Source: Methylotuvimicrobium buryatense 5G (GTDB lineage Bacteria > Pseudomonadota > Gammaproteobacteria > Methylococcales > Methylomonadaceae). From it: a stretch of 64,000 nucleotides of DNA. The notes below the pieces were generated by a model. That model did not search any database, had not been told where the DNA came from, and saw nothing but the letters and a program-made list of their open reading frames with translations. How positions within the stretch are numbered: position 1 is the stretch's first letter; each line of letters begins with the position of its first letter. The stretch is taken from assembly GCF_000341735.1 (NCBI RefSeq), contig NZ_KB455575.1, positions 800,102-864,101 on the forward strand. Direction: 5' to 3'. The position numbers and the translations under genes were made by a program. This document shows positions 17,450 through 28,811 of this stretch, in pieces.

Positions 17450-17496
17450 CGTAAACAACTAAAATTTTAAATACACTCTCAAGTCTGGAGCAATCA

Positions 17497-19431
17497 ATGG
17501 CTAAAATAATCGGAATAGATTTAGGAACCACCAATTCTTGCGTGGCTGTGCTCGAAAACGGCACCGCACGCGTGATCGAGAATAGCGAAGGCGCTAGAAC
17601 CACGCCTTCGGTCATCGCTTTCACTAAAGACGACGAGGTACTCGTCGGACAATCGGCTAAGCGCCAAGCGGTAACCAATCCCGAAAACACCTTGTTCGCG
17701 ATCAAACGCTTGATCGGCCGCCGATTCAAAGACGATGTCGTGCAAAAAGACATCAAAATGGTGCCTTATAAAATCGTACCGGCCGACAACGGCGACGCCT
17801 GGGTCGAATGTCACGGTAAAAAAATGGCCGCGCCCGAAGTATCGGCTCGGATATTGATGAAGCTGAAAAAAGACGCCGAAGCTTATTTAGGCGAGGAAGT
17901 CAAAGAAGCGGTTATTACCGTACCGGCTTATTTTAACGATTCTCAACGTCAGGCTACCAAAGATGCAGGTCGTATCGCCGGTCTCGACGTCAAGCGTATC
18001 ATCAACGAGCCGACGGCAGCGGCACTGGCATTCGGGATGGACAAACCGAAAGGCGATATGAAAATTGCCGTATACGACTTGGGTGGCGGTACATTCGATA
18101 TTTCAATCATTGAAATCGCCGAGATCGAAGGCGAGCATCAGTTCGAAGTATTGTCGACAAATGGGGATACCTTCCTCGGCGGTGAAGACTTCGACCTTAG
18201 AATCATTGACTTTCTGGCTGATGAGTTCAAACGCGACAATGGTATCGATTTGCACAACGACCCTTTGGCCCTACAAAGACTTAAAGAAGCTGCCGAAAAA
18301 GCCAAAATCGAATTGTCGTCTTCTCAACAGACCGATATCAATCTGCCTTATGTCACGGCTGATGCAACAGGCCCTAAACATTTAAATGTCAAATTGACTC
18401 GGGCTAAATTGGAATCCTTGGTGGATGACCTGATTGATAAAACCAAAGGCCCCTGTTTAATGGCGCTAAAAGATGCCGGCTTATCTGCATCGGATATCGA
18501 TGATGTGATTTTGGTCGGCGGTCAGACTCGAATGCCTCGCGTTCAAGAATTCGTTAAATCAATCTTCGGCAAAGAACCGCGTAAGGACGTTAATCCGGAT
18601 GAAGCGGTTGCCTTAGGTGCTGCGATTCAGGCCGGTGTATTGGGCGGCGATGTCAAAGATGTATTGTTGCTTGATGTGACGCCTCTATCGCTCGGTATCG
18701 AAACCTTGGGCGGTGTCATGACCAAGCTGATCGAGAAAAACACGACGATCCCAACCAATGCTTCGCAGGTTTTTTCAACGGCGGACGACAATCAAACCGC
18801 TGTAACGGTTCATGTTTTACAAGGCGAACGGGAGGTTGCCAGCGGTAACAAATCACTGGGGCGTTTCGATCTGGCCGATATTCCTCCGGCGCCGCGCGGT
18901 GTTCCGCAAATCGAGGTGACTTTCGATATTGACGCAAATGGTATTTTGAATGTCTCGGCTAAAGACAAAGCGACCGGTAAAAAACAATCGATTGTGATCA
19001 AGGCTTCGAGCGGTCTATCCGATGAAGAAGTCGATCGTATGGTCAAGGATGCCGAGGCGCATGCCGATGAAGACCGCAAAGTGACCGAATTGGTGAGTGC
19101 GCGTAATCATGCTGAAGGAATCATGAATGCTACCGAGAAATCGATGAAGGATCTCGGTGACCAGGTTTCGGGCGATGAAAAGTCGGCAATCGAAACTGCG
19201 ATCAATGAATTAAAAGACGTTCTGAAAGGAAGCGATAAAGAGGCTATCGAGGCCAAAACCAATGCGCTAACCGAATTGTCCGGTAAACTTGCCGAGCGCG
19301 TTTATGCGCAAAAATCGGAAGCCGAAGGTAGTGCTGATGCCGGTGAGCAATCATCGAAAAGCTCGTCTAGTGCTGACGATGGTGTCGTCGATGCCGAGTT
19401 TGAAGAGGTCAAAGACGACGACAAGAAATAA
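17497..19431 (+). CDS. dnaK: Molecular chaperone DnaK (Hsp70)
   Basis: A 644-residue Hsp70. The ATPase domain (1-385) has [39 protein letters not shown], the [14 protein letters not shown] phosphate loop and [13 protein letters not shown]. The linker [19 protein letters not shown] leads to the substrate-binding domain and helical lid, and the C-terminal [18 protein letters not shown] carries the EEVKD end typical of bacterial DnaK. Shine-Dalgarno CTGGAG lies 8 bases before ATG. It works with GrpE and DnaJ encoded on either side. Confidence 0.98.
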   Translation: MAKIIGIDLGTTNSCVAVLENGTARVIENSEGARTTPSVIAFTKDDEVLVGQSAKRQAVTNPENTLFAIKRLIGRRFKDDVVQKDIKMVPYKIVPADNGDAWVECHGKKMAAPEVSARILMKLKKDAEAYLGEEVKEAVITVPAYFNDSQRQATKDAGRIAGLDVKRIINEPTAAALAFGMDKPKGDMKIAVYDLGGGTFDISIIEIAEIEGEHQFEVLSTNGDTFLGGEDFDLRIIDFLADEFKRDNGIDLHNDPLALQRLKEAAEKAKIELSSSQQTDINLPYVTADATGPKHLNVKLTRAKLESLVDDLIDKTKGPCLMALKDAGLSASDIDDVILVGGQTRMPRVQEFVKSIFGKEPRKDVNPDEAVALGAAIQAGVLGGDVKDVLLLDVTPLSLGIETLGGVMTKLIEKNTTIPTNASQVFSTADDNQTAVTVHVLQGEREVASGNKSLGRFDLADIPPAPRGVPQIEVTFDIDANGILNVSAKDKATGKKQSIVIKASSGLSDEEVDRMVKDAEAHADEDRKVTELVSARNHAEGIMNATEKSMKDLGDQVSGDEKSAIETAINELKDVLKGSDKEAIEAKTNALTELSGKLAERVYAQKSEAEGSADAGEQSSKSSSSADDGVVDAEFEEVKDDDKK

Positions 19432-19443
19432 TTCTATTCCGGT

Positions 19444-19514
19444 ACCGGTTGGCTTGTCGATTACGGTTTGTCAACCGGTGTATAACTTAATCTAAATACC
19501 ACGGTATGGTATTT
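19444..19514 (+). terminator. Inverted repeats between dnaK and dnaJ
   Basis: Two hairpins: ACCGGTTG...CAACCGGT (19444-19451 with 19472-19479, 20-base loop) and AAATACCA-CGGTA-TGGTATTT (19494-19514 region), the second running into T-rich sequence. They could attenuate transcription so that dnaK is made in excess over dnaJ. Stems are AT-rich or loops are long, so this is only a candidate. Confidence 0.4.
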
Positions 19515-19586
19515 TAAAACCTACCCAATCAGGCCTTTATTTCTTCGGAAAATAATAAGCCTGCATCGAACGATCATATAAAAAAC

Positions 19587-21544
<1,958 letters not shown>

Positions 21545-21641
21545 TCTCACAATCGATTTCCTGATTAGCAAGATGCTTCAGCTTGCCGAAGCCAAGTGTC
21601 CGAGCAAGGACCAGTCGTAGTCGCAAAAACCAAAATATGCT

Positions 21642-21690
21642 GTTACCCAAGCTCAAGCTTGGGTAACCTGTTCAGGAAGCTCTAGCTTCC
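21642..21690. repeat. AAGCTT hairpin pair
   Basis: GTTACCCAAGCT-CA-AGCTTGGGTAAC (21642-21667) is a 12-bp perfect stem; GGAAGCT-CT-AGCTTCC follows at 21675-21690, and a looser GGAAGCTGGAGCTTGG lies near 21760. Same motif as the array at 11.5 kb. The 21545-22294 gap contains these, the A2 element and no gene. Confidence 0.65.
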
Positions 21691-21912
21691 CGCCAATCAA
21701 GAAAGATTGAACGAGCGAGTCGGGGTTGATTGAGAATGTGCGGAGGTTGTGTCGGTCTCAGGAAGCTGGAGCTTGGGAAATGGCGTGATGTGGGTTGGCC
21801 GTTTTTAGCTTGACGCGCATGGCTTGCGAACCCCGTCCTGCTAGGGGATATGCTGATCTTTGGGCTTTAGCTGAAGAAACTTGCTAATCAGGATCGATTT
21901 AGAAAAAGCATT

Positions 21913-22077
21913 TATCCCCTTTCTTTGCTGGTCAAATTTCGACGCAGGGGTGTCCGTCAAAGGACGCGGTGAATACGTCCATGTAGGTTCTGTGACAGCA
22001 TTCCTGCTGTCACAGCCTTTTCCGAACACCTCGGCGCCTTCATACGTCAATGCCGAAATTTGAAGTTCGATGGGTAC
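21913..22077. repeat. Family A repeat, copy A2
   Basis: Element of about 165 bp closely related to A1, with TTGCTGGTCAAATTTCG at the left, the GTCCGTCAAAGGACGCGG and CTGTGACAGC/GCTGTCACAG core, and GCCGAAATTTGAAGTTCGAT at the right. The terminal TATACC is worn to TATCCC and GGTACC. Confidence 0.7.
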
Positions 22078-22294
22078 CATGAAGTGATTTGAAGATTGAG
22101 TTTGTTGATTTTTTAGCGCAGTTCTTCATGGTGAATTGATGGTTTATGATGCCCTCGCAGCCTCTCCAGTTTGAGAAACCGGTGCGCCAAGGTTACGCTT
22201 TACAAAGATAAACGGACCTATTCTATTTTTTCGATTGCGGGTTGTGATCACAACTTGTTTCCTGCTTCACGGTCTTCCGTGGGAGTCGATACAT

Positions 22295-22501
22295 TCAAAT
22301 CCCTTCTTGCTCCATTTGTTCCTTTCTTCGATCGGCGTTTTCCTGCAGCAATGATTCCATCTTTTTAGCATCCTCAAGTGCTTTGGTTTGCGTTTCGAGT
22401 AGCTTTGATTGTTGAGAAACGTCAGTTTGCTGTTCGGAATCCGAGCAAGCGGCGAGGGCTATGGTTAATAGTCCTGAGATCAATTTGAATTGGATTTTCA
22501 T
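22295..22501 (-). CDS. Small lipoprotein, unknown function
   Basis: A 68-residue protein with a lipoprotein signal: MKIQFKLISGLLTIALAACS gives a basic start, hydrophobic core and LAAC lipobox with the acylated Cys near residue 19. The mature part is short, charged and probably helical (SKLLETQTKALEDAKKMESL). Start chosen at 22501; an upstream in-frame ATG would spoil the signal peptide. It lies downstream of fdhA on the same strand after a strong hairpin, so it may be only weakly cotranscribed with formate dehydrogenase. No function can be assigned. Confidence 0.7.
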   Translation of the reverse strand: MKIQFKLISGLLTIALAACSDSEQQTDVSQQSKLLETQTKALEDAKKMESLLQENADRRKEQMEQEGI

Positions 22502-22530
22502 GCCGGTTTCTTTGGCTGTGATCATGAGTT

Positions 22531-22549
22531 CCCCGGCACAAAGCCGGGG
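22531..22549 (-). terminator. GC-rich hairpin after fdhA
   Basis: CCCCGGC-ACAAA-GCCGGGG, a seven-base perfect stem 15 bases past the fdhA stop on the minus strand. The following sequence lacks a run of T, so it could be a weak terminator or a 3'-end stabiliser. Confidence 0.5.
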
Positions 22550-22563
22550 AGAAAGGTAAGAGC

Positions 22564-25338
22564 TTAGTTTATTCGCTGATCCGGTGTCCCGCCTGCGTAA
22601 GCCTTGACTGCGCAGAATTTGAATTCCGGAATTTTTGCAGCGGGATCTAACGCGTCATTGGTGACTAGGTTCGAGCTGGCTTCGTTATAGCAGAAGGCCA
22701 TGAACAAAGTGCCTTTCTGTATGCCTAACTCGGCACGGGCATAGGCGCTGAGTTTGCCGCGTCTCGATTCGACCGTGATGAAGCCGCCCGGTTCGACGCC
22801 GAGTTTCTCCAGATCCAGCGGATGCAGACTGACGACCGGATCGGGTTCGATTGCATCCAACGTCGGCGAGTGCCGCGTCATGCTGCCGGTGTGCCAGTGC
22901 TCTAGTTGGCGGCCGGTGATGAATATCAAGGGATATTCGTTGTCGGGCAATTCATCTGCATGAATGAAGTCGGCCGGTACGAATCTGCCTCTGCCGGTCG
23001 CGGTCGGGAAGCCGTCTGTGAAGATGATCGGTTGTCCCGGATCGCCGACATTTTCGAGCGGATAGGTCAACGAATCCTCATTCTCGAGTCTTTCCCAAGT
23101 CATGCCGGCAATGCTGGTCATCGCTTGACGCATTTCATTGAATACGTCTTCGGGGCCTTGATAATTCCAATCGCAGCCCAAACGTTTTGCGATTTCTTGA
23201 ATGATCCATAGGTCTTGTTTTGCTTCGCCCGGCGGGTTGACCGCTTGGCGCCCCATCTGGACGCGGCGATCGGTGTTCGAGAACGTGCCGGTCTTTTCGT
23301 AGAAAGCTGAAGCCGGCAGGATGACGTCGGCAAACCCCGCGGTTTCGGTTAGGAAAATATCTTGCACAACCAAATGTTCAAGCGAGGCCAGAGCCTTACG
23401 CGCGTGGTTTTGGTTCGGGTCGGACATTGCCGGGTTCTCGCCTTCGATATACATACCGAACACTTCGCCGTCGAGTATCGCATGGATCATTTCGACCGTG
23501 GTCAGGCCGCGTTTCGGGTCCAGTTCCGTATTCCAGAGTTTTTCATATTTCGCGCGGAATTTCGGATCCTCAACCGATTCGTAATCCGGATAGACCATCG
23601 GAATCAAGCCGACGTCCGATGCCCCTTGTACGTTGTTTTGACCGCGCAGCGGATGCAGGCCGGTTCCGGGTCTCCCTATTTGGCCGGTCATCAAAGCCAG
23701 CGCGATCAGGCAGCGGGCGTTGTCTGTACCGTGAATATGCTGCGATACACCCATGCCCCAAAGGATCATCGATCCTTTCGAAGTCGCATAAAGCCTTGCG
23801 ACTTCTTTGATGGTTTCGGCGTCGATACCGCAAATCGGTGCGACTTTTTCCGGGCTGTAATTGCGTAGATGCGTGCGCATCTGATCGAAGCCTTCGGTAT
23901 ATTGTTTGATATAGGCGTCGTTTTGCAGATTTTCAGCCAATATCGTATGCATGATACCGTTCAGCAATGCGACATCGGTATCGGGGCGGAATTGCAGTAC
24001 GTGTGACGCGTATTTCGCGATCGCGGTGCGGTTTGGGTCCATTAGTATAATTTTGGTGCCGCGTTTGGCCGCATTCTTCATGAACGTCGCGCCGACCGGA
24101 TGATTGACGGTCGGATTCGAGCCGATGATGATGATCACTTCAGCCTGGGCGACATCGGAAACCGGGTTCGATACCGCGCCGGAGCCCAAACATTCCAACA
24201 GTGCGACGACCGATGAGGCATGGCATAGACGGGTACAATGGTCGACATTGTTCGAACCGAAGCCGATGCGCACCAGTTTTTGGAACAAATAGGCCTCTTC
24301 GTTACTGCCTTTCGCGGAGCCAAGGCCGGCCAGCGCTTTCTTGCCTTTTTCGTCACGGATTTTTTTCAAACCGTTTGCGGCGAAGTCGAGCGCTTCTTCC
24401 CAAGTTGCTTCCCTGAATTCTTTATCTAAGTCATTAGGGTCCAGTAATTCAGTGCTTTTCGGAACCCCTTCGCGCCTTATCAATGGCTTGGTCAGACGCA
24501 ACGGGTTGTGGATGTAATTGAAACCGTAACGGCCCTTGACGCAGAGACGGAAATGATTCGTGTAACCGTCGCGGCCTTCGGTATAAAGGATTTTGTTGTC
24601 TTTGACATGATATTTGATTAAACAGCCGACGCCGCAGTAAGGACAGGTCGAATCGACGGTTTTATCGGCTTCTTGCAGACCGACATTTCCGGCAGGCATC
24701 AACGCGCCGGTCGGGCAGGCCTGGACGCATTCGCCGCAAGCGACGCAACTGCTCGCGCCCATCGGATCGGCGATGTCGAAGACGATTTCGGAATGCGAAC
24801 CGCGATTCGCATATCCAATCACGTCGTTCATTTGTTCTTCGCGGCAGGCTCTAAGACAGCGTGTGCATTGTATGCAGGCGTCAAGATTGACGGAGATCGC
24901 CGGATGTGAAAGATCGGCTTGCGGTTGGCTACGGCCTTTGAAACGAGGCGTGCCGACGTCCATTTTTTCGGCCCAAAAATCCAGTTCCGATTTCAGGGTA
25001 TAAGGAGATTGGGACTGCTTCGGCATGTCCGATTTGAGCAGTTCCAATACCAATTTTTGCGAACGGACTGCGCGTTCGCTTTCCGCCTTGATGTTCATAC
25101 CTTCGGACGGCTTTCGACAGCATGACGGAGCGAGTACTCGCTCGCCTTCGATTTCGACGACGCAGGCCCGGCAGTTGCCGTCGGGGCGCAGATTATCCGA
25201 GTAACATAGATGCGGGATTTCTTTACCGTGTCGTTTTGCAGCCTGTAAGATCGTTTCGCCTTCAAAAGCGAAAACTTCCTCACCGTCGAGTTTGAAACCG
25301 ATTTGCGGTTGATTCATAAATTCAGGATTCGCAGCCAT
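22564..25338 (-). CDS. fdhA: NAD-dependent formate dehydrogenase, alpha subunit
   Basis: Catalytic Mo/W subunit (924 residues) oxidising formate to CO2 in the cytoplasm. The N-terminal part is NuoG-like: [2Fe-2S] ligands at C45, C56, C59 and C73 region, then ferredoxin-type clusters CIQCTRCLRAC (155-165) and CVACGECVQAC (198-208). The [4Fe-4S] of the catalytic domain is CPYCGVGC (232-239). The metal ligand is Cys, at C372 in RLCHASS, followed by the conserved His; it is not selenocysteine. The C-terminal molybdopterin-binding domain includes FITGRQLEHWHTGSMTRHSP. The start is three bases after the fdhB stop, with AGAGG upstream. The two-subunit layout resembles the tungsten FDH1 of Methylorubrum extorquens; Mo versus W cannot be told here. 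Confidence 0.95.
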   Translation of the reverse strand: MAANPEFMNQPQIGFKLDGEEVFAFEGETILQAAKRHGKEIPHLCYSDNLRPDGNCRACVVEIEGERVLAPSCCRKPSEGMNIKAESERAVRSQKLVLELLKSDMPKQSQSPYTLKSELDFWAEKMDVGTPRFKGRSQPQADLSHPAISVNLDACIQCTRCLRACREEQMNDVIGYANRGSHSEIVFDIADPMGASSCVACGECVQACPTGALMPAGNVGLQEADKTVDSTCPYCGVGCLIKYHVKDNKILYTEGRDGYTNHFRLCVKGRYGFNYIHNPLRLTKPLIRREGVPKSTELLDPNDLDKEFREATWEEALDFAANGLKKIRDEKGKKALAGLGSAKGSNEEAYLFQKLVRIGFGSNNVDHCTRLCHASSVVALLECLGSGAVSNPVSDVAQAEVIIIIGSNPTVNHPVGATFMKNAAKRGTKIILMDPNRTAIAKYASHVLQFRPDTDVALLNGIMHTILAENLQNDAYIKQYTEGFDQMRTHLRNYSPEKVAPICGIDAETIKEVARLYATSKGSMILWGMGVSQHIHGTDNARCLIALALMTGQIGRPGTGLHPLRGQNNVQGASDVGLIPMVYPDYESVEDPKFRAKYEKLWNTELDPKRGLTTVEMIHAILDGEVFGMYIEGENPAMSDPNQNHARKALASLEHLVVQDIFLTETAGFADVILPASAFYEKTGTFSNTDRRVQMGRQAVNPPGEAKQDLWIIQEIAKRLGCDWNYQGPEDVFNEMRQAMTSIAGMTWERLENEDSLTYPLENVGDPGQPIIFTDGFPTATGRGRFVPADFIHADELPDNEYPLIFITGRQLEHWHTGSMTRHSPTLDAIEPDPVVSLHPLDLEKLGVEPGGFITVESRRGKLSAYARAELGIQKGTLFMAFCYNEASSNLVTNDALDPAAKIPEFKFCAVKAYAGGTPDQRIN

Positions 25339-25341
25339 GAG

Positions 25342-27048
25342 TTAACCTCTAGTGCTTGTTAATTCGTCGGGAAAATACTTGATGACGCAGCGCAGCGGAT
25401 TGGGAGCGGCTTGGCCGAGCCCGCAGATCGATGCGTCGACCATGACTGAGGATAACTCTTCGAGCAAGTCGGTGTCCCAATTGTCTTGCATCATCAAGTC
25501 GGCCGCTTTTGCGGTACCGACGCGGCAAGGCGTGCATTGACCGCACGATTCGTCTTCGAAGAATTTCATCGCGTTCAATGCCAACTTACGTGCACTGTCT
25601 TGATTGGAAAAAATGATTACTGCGGCGGAACCGATGAAACAACCGTGCGGGTTCAAGGTATCGAAATCGAGCGGAATGTCGCCCATCGAAGCCGGCAAGA
25701 TTCCGCCGGAAGCGCCGCCAGGAAAGTAACCGTAAAACTCGTGACCGTCGAGCATGCCGCCGCAATATTCGTCGATTAGCTCGCGTACCGTGATACCGGC
25801 TGGTGCCAAATGAACGCCGGGTTTGTTGACGCGTCCTGATACCGAGAACGAACGAAGGCCTTTACGGCCGTTTCTGCCGTGTGAGGAGAACCAGTCGGGG
25901 CCTTTTTCGACGATATCACGCACCCAATAGACCGATTCCATATTGTGTTCGAGCGTCGGCCGACCGAACAGGCCGACTTCGGCCAAAAACGGCGGTCTTA
26001 GCCGAGGCATGCCGCGTTTGCCTTCGATCGATTCGACCATTGCCGATTCTTCACCGCAAATATAAGCGCCGGCACCGCGGCGTAAATGAATCGGAGGAAG
26101 ACGGTAGACCGTTGACGGCGGGTTATTTTGCAGATTGGCGATTTCTTTGGTGAGAATTTCGCGGCAGCCTGCGTATTCGTCTCGTAAATAGACATAGATT
26201 TCATCGCAACCGACCGTTAATGCGGCGATCAGCATGCCTTCGAGAAAACGGTGCGGGTCTTGTTCGAGATAGTGTCGGTCTTTGAAAGTACCCGGTTCGC
26301 CTTCATCAATGTTGACGGCCATCAGACGCGGGCCTTTAAAGCCTTTAACGATGCGCCATTTTCTGCCGGCCGGAAAACCGGCGCCGCCCAAACCGCGAAG
26401 GCCCGAATCTTCCATTTTTTTGATGATGCTTTCGGGATTGATGTCGCCTTCGATGACTTTTTTCAGCGTTTGATAACCGCCATCGGATCGGTATTGTTCG
26501 AGGCTGATATAGTCGGCAACCGGCGCTGTGATTTCATGTTCGGCAACTGTATTTAAGACGGTTTCCGTGGTCGCTTCATCAATCGGGTTTTGGCCGACTA
26601 CGGCGACGGGTGCATGTTGGCATCGGCCCACGCAAGGGACTTTTTGGATTCTAACCTTGTCTTTGAGTACGGTTTCCAAGGCATCGATTAGTTCATGGCC
26701 GCCCGCCATTTCGCAAGAAACCGACTCGCAAACACGGATGGTTAAATCGGGTGGCGGTGTTTGGCCTTCCTTGACGATATCGAAGTGATGATAAAATGAA
26801 GCGACTTCATAGACTTCAGCTGTAGACAGGTTCATTTCTCTGGCCAGCGCTACCAAGTGCTTCGAAGAAATATGGTGGAAACGGTCCTGTATCTTATGCA
26901 AATGCTCGATCAATAAATCCCTTCGGCGAGACTCGTCGCCCAATAAAGTCCTGACTTCTTCCAGTGCCCGAAGATCGACAGCATGGCCTTTAGGGCCTTG
27001 ACGCTTCTTTTTTTTGATCTGTTCGGGGCTAATATTGATCACTGCCAC
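25342..27048 (-). CDS. fdhB: NAD-dependent formate dehydrogenase, beta subunit (NuoE-NuoF fusion)
   Basis: Fusion of a NuoE-like thioredoxin-fold [2Fe-2S] domain (about 30-175; ligands in CESVSCEMAGG and CVGRCQHAP) and a NuoF-like domain (about 185-568) that binds FMN, NAD and one [4Fe-4S]. NuoF marks are GLRGLGGAGFPAGRKW (NADH loop), NIDEGEPGTFKDRHYLE, GAGAYICGEESAMVESIEG and CGQCTPCRVGT. It passes electrons from FdhA to NAD. A frame is open to TTG at 27063, but GGAGG at 27057-27061 lies 8 bases before GTG at 27048, so I place the start there. First gene of fdhBA, divergent from a LysR regulator. Confidence 0.93.
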   Translation of the reverse strand: MAVINISPEQIKKKKRQGPKGHAVDLRALEEVRTLLGDESRRRDLLIEHLHKIQDRFHHISSKHLVALAREMNLSTAEVYEVASFYHHFDIVKEGQTPPPDLTIRVCESVSCEMAGGHELIDALETVLKDKVRIQKVPCVGRCQHAPVAVVGQNPIDEATTETVLNTVAEHEITAPVADYISLEQYRSDGGYQTLKKVIEGDINPESIIKKMEDSGLRGLGGAGFPAGRKWRIVKGFKGPRLMAVNIDEGEPGTFKDRHYLEQDPHRFLEGMLIAALTVGCDEIYVYLRDEYAGCREILTKEIANLQNNPPSTVYRLPPIHLRRGAGAYICGEESAMVESIEGKRGMPRLRPPFLAEVGLFGRPTLEHNMESVYWVRDIVEKGPDWFSSHGRNGRKGLRSFSVSGRVNKPGVHLAPAGITVRELIDEYCGGMLDGHEFYGYFPGGASGGILPASMGDIPLDFDTLNPHGCFIGSAAVIIFSNQDSARKLALNAMKFFEDESCGQCTPCRVGTAKAADLMMQDNWDTDLLEELSSVMVDASICGLGQAAPNPLRCVIKYFPDELTSTRG

Positions 27049-27185
27049 AGGTGTTTCCTCCAAATAGTCCGCATGTAGAGCGGAATTATAGCCAATTGTT
27101 CATGCTCAAGGAACTCGCGATGTTGTCGGATGTTCGGGTTCATGCTCAGTGTGAGCACTTTAACTTAGCTATGATATAGGTTTCA

Positions 27186-27202
27186 ACTCATCATTTTTGA
27201 GT
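27186..27202. promoter_or_regulatory. Candidate LysR site 1
   Basis: ACTCA-N7-TGAGT, an inverted repeat containing the T-N11-A spacing (T27188, A27200) typical of LysR-type operators. Located between fdhB and the lysR start. Confidence 0.5.
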
Positions 27203-27208
27203 AAAATC

Positions 27209-27223
27209 ATCAGAAATGCTGAT
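27209..27223. promoter_or_regulatory. Candidate LysR site 2
   Basis: ATCAG-N5-CTGAT, again with T-N11-A (T27210, A27222). Its centre is 22 bp, two helical turns, from site 1, the usual geometry for recognition and activation sites on one DNA face. Confidence 0.5.
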
Positions 27224-27301
27224 AAAGGCGTTGGTGAAAGTTGGGCGAGTCGTTAAAATGATTTTGCAATAACATTATTTAATATGATTATTCAGTAATT
27301 T

Positions 27302-28183
27302 ATGAATCCAACACATTTGTTGACCTTTGCTATAGTGGCTCGTTTTAAAAGTATTACGCAAGCTGCGGAGTATCTGCATTTGGGGCAACCGGCAGTTTCC
27401 GGGCAATTAAAATTACTGCAAAATCAAATCGGAGAACCTTTGTATTTCCGTAAAGGTTATCAAATCGAGTTGACACCTGCGGGACAAGGTTTATTGGAAT
27501 ATGCGCAGCAAATGACCGATATCTTCAATCAGGCCGGCGAGTACGTCCGTTGCCTGCAACAAGTTAATGCCGGAACTTTAAGACTCGGTTCGACGACGAC
27601 GATCGCCAGTTTTTATTTACCTCAGTATTTGGTGTTATTACAGACTTCGCATGCCGGGGTTAATGTCAGAATGAAGACCGGCGATACCGATGAAATCATT
27701 AGAAATCTCGAAGATTTGGATTTAGGCTTTATCGAAGGGCCGGTCCATGCTCAGGAACTGCCCGGTAATTATCAAGTTATCAATTGGCAGGAAGACGAGA
27801 TTGTTTTAGTTTTGCCCGAAGACCATCAAATTGCCCGAGATTATCCGGAATTTGTGCCATTGGATGTGTTCATGAAATATCAGGTGATATGGCGGGAGCC
27901 GGGGTCAGGCGCCCGGCAAGCAGTGGAAACGTGGTTGGCTTCGGCGGGAATACAGCCAAAAATTTCAATTGAAGTGACTGGTGTCTCGGGTATCAAAGAA
28001 GCGGTACGCGCGGGCTTGGGAATTGGCTTTGCCTCGTCGCAAGCATTGCGAAACGAACGGCAGGGTTTGGTCGCGAGAAGGCTCAATGCGCCGTCCGGCT
28101 TGATTTGGCAACTTAAGATCATCGCTCCGAAAAAGGCGATACGATCCAGAGTCACACAGGCTTTTTTGGATTTGTGTTTATGA
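27302..28183 (+). CDS. LysR family transcriptional regulator, probable formate dehydrogenase regulator
   Basis: A 293-residue LysR protein. The N-terminal winged helix-turn-helix (1-60) reads FAIVARFKSITQAAEYLHLG and QPAVSGQLKLLQNQIGEPL; the C-terminal periplasmic-binding-like effector domain spans about 90-293 (LRLGSTTTIASFYLPQYL, VREPGSGARQAVE-like, GIKEAVRAGLGIGFAS). Divergent orientation to fdhBA with two spaced T-N11-A palindromes between them suggests it controls fdhBA and itself. The inducer is unknown; formate or a C1 intermediate is a guess. The GC level and codon use match neighbours. Confidence 0.9.
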   Translation: MNPTHLLTFAIVARFKSITQAAEYLHLGQPAVSGQLKLLQNQIGEPLYFRKGYQIELTPAGQGLLEYAQQMTDIFNQAGEYVRCLQQVNAGTLRLGSTTTIASFYLPQYLVLLQTSHAGVNVRMKTGDTDEIIRNLEDLDLGFIEGPVHAQELPGNYQVINWQEDEIVLVLPEDHQIARDYPEFVPLDVFMKYQVIWREPGSGARQAVETWLASAGIQPKISIEVTGVSGIKEAVRAGLGIGFASSQALRNERQGLVARRLNAPSGLIWQLKIIAPKKAIRSRVTQAFLDLCL

Positions 28184-28346
28184 GGGTTGATACTTTGTAA
28201 TGACTTGCGCAGGGGGGCAGCGATTTTTTTGATTACGACTCATAGTTTGAAAGCATGAGACCAAAGTCGGAAATTGGTTTATGACCATGGAAAGCATACT
28301 CTATCCGCACTATTCTCTGCCTCCCTGCGCCTCCGCGCGATGAAAT

Positions 28347-28505
28347 ATACCTTTCGCACTTCAAGTTTCGGCAGTGCCTGAGGAGGCGCCAGGGTGTGCG
28401 ACAAAGGCTTTGCCAGCATGGAGCTGGCATAGAGCCAACAGGGATGTATTCACGGCGTCCTTTGACGGACACCCTGGCGCCGAATTTTGATCTGCGATGG
28501 GTATA
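28347..28505. repeat. Family A repeat, copy A3 (inverse orientation)
   Basis: Starts TATACCTTTCGCACTTCAAG and ends GAATTTTGATCTGCGATGGG followed by TATA. Core carries GCCAGCATGGAGCTGGC and GTATTCACGGCGTCC, the reverse complement of the A1 core. 159 bp, directly next to the C-type element at 28514. The 28184-28346 part of the gap holds no gene I recognise. Confidence 0.75.
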
Positions 28506-28513
28506 TTTATTTT

Positions 28514-28800
28514 ACTCCCTTTTGATCGAAAAACCGCCTAAGAATAAAAGGTATGGGATGTGTCTATCGAGGAACGCCGTGAACCCATCCATGGGGGCTT
28601 GACGGCAGCTTTCGAACGCCAAGGATGGCGTGTATTAGGGCAACGCAGGGCAGAAAAATACTCCTGCATTTTCTGCATTCGTTACATCCTTGTAACTCAG
28701 CAGTTGCCGAGGAGCAAAAATCTGCCCTGCTGCCGACATCCTCGCTAGCCACACCCCATACCTTCATGAAAGTTAACTAATTTTTGAGTATAAAGGGAGT
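28514..28800. repeat. C-type repeat element C1
   Basis: About 287 bp. Left end ACTCCCTTTTGATCGAAAAA...AAGGTATGGGATGTGTC...CGAGGA; the right end is the inverse, ...GGCTAGCGAGGA-type, AAGGTATGGGGTGTGGC and AAAGGGAGT. The interior has AACGCCGTGAACCC, palindromic blocks around CCAAGGATGGCGTG and GCAGGAGTATTTTTCTGCCC, and GCCGAGGAGCAAAAATCTGC. It ends 11 bp before the metallohydrolase start, so it forms that gene's upstream region. Confidence 0.65.
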
Positions 28801-28811
28801 AGGAGTTTGTT

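Noticed and set aside
28233-28472. 79-codon minus-strand frame
   Set aside because: Translation of family A repeat A3; no independent support.
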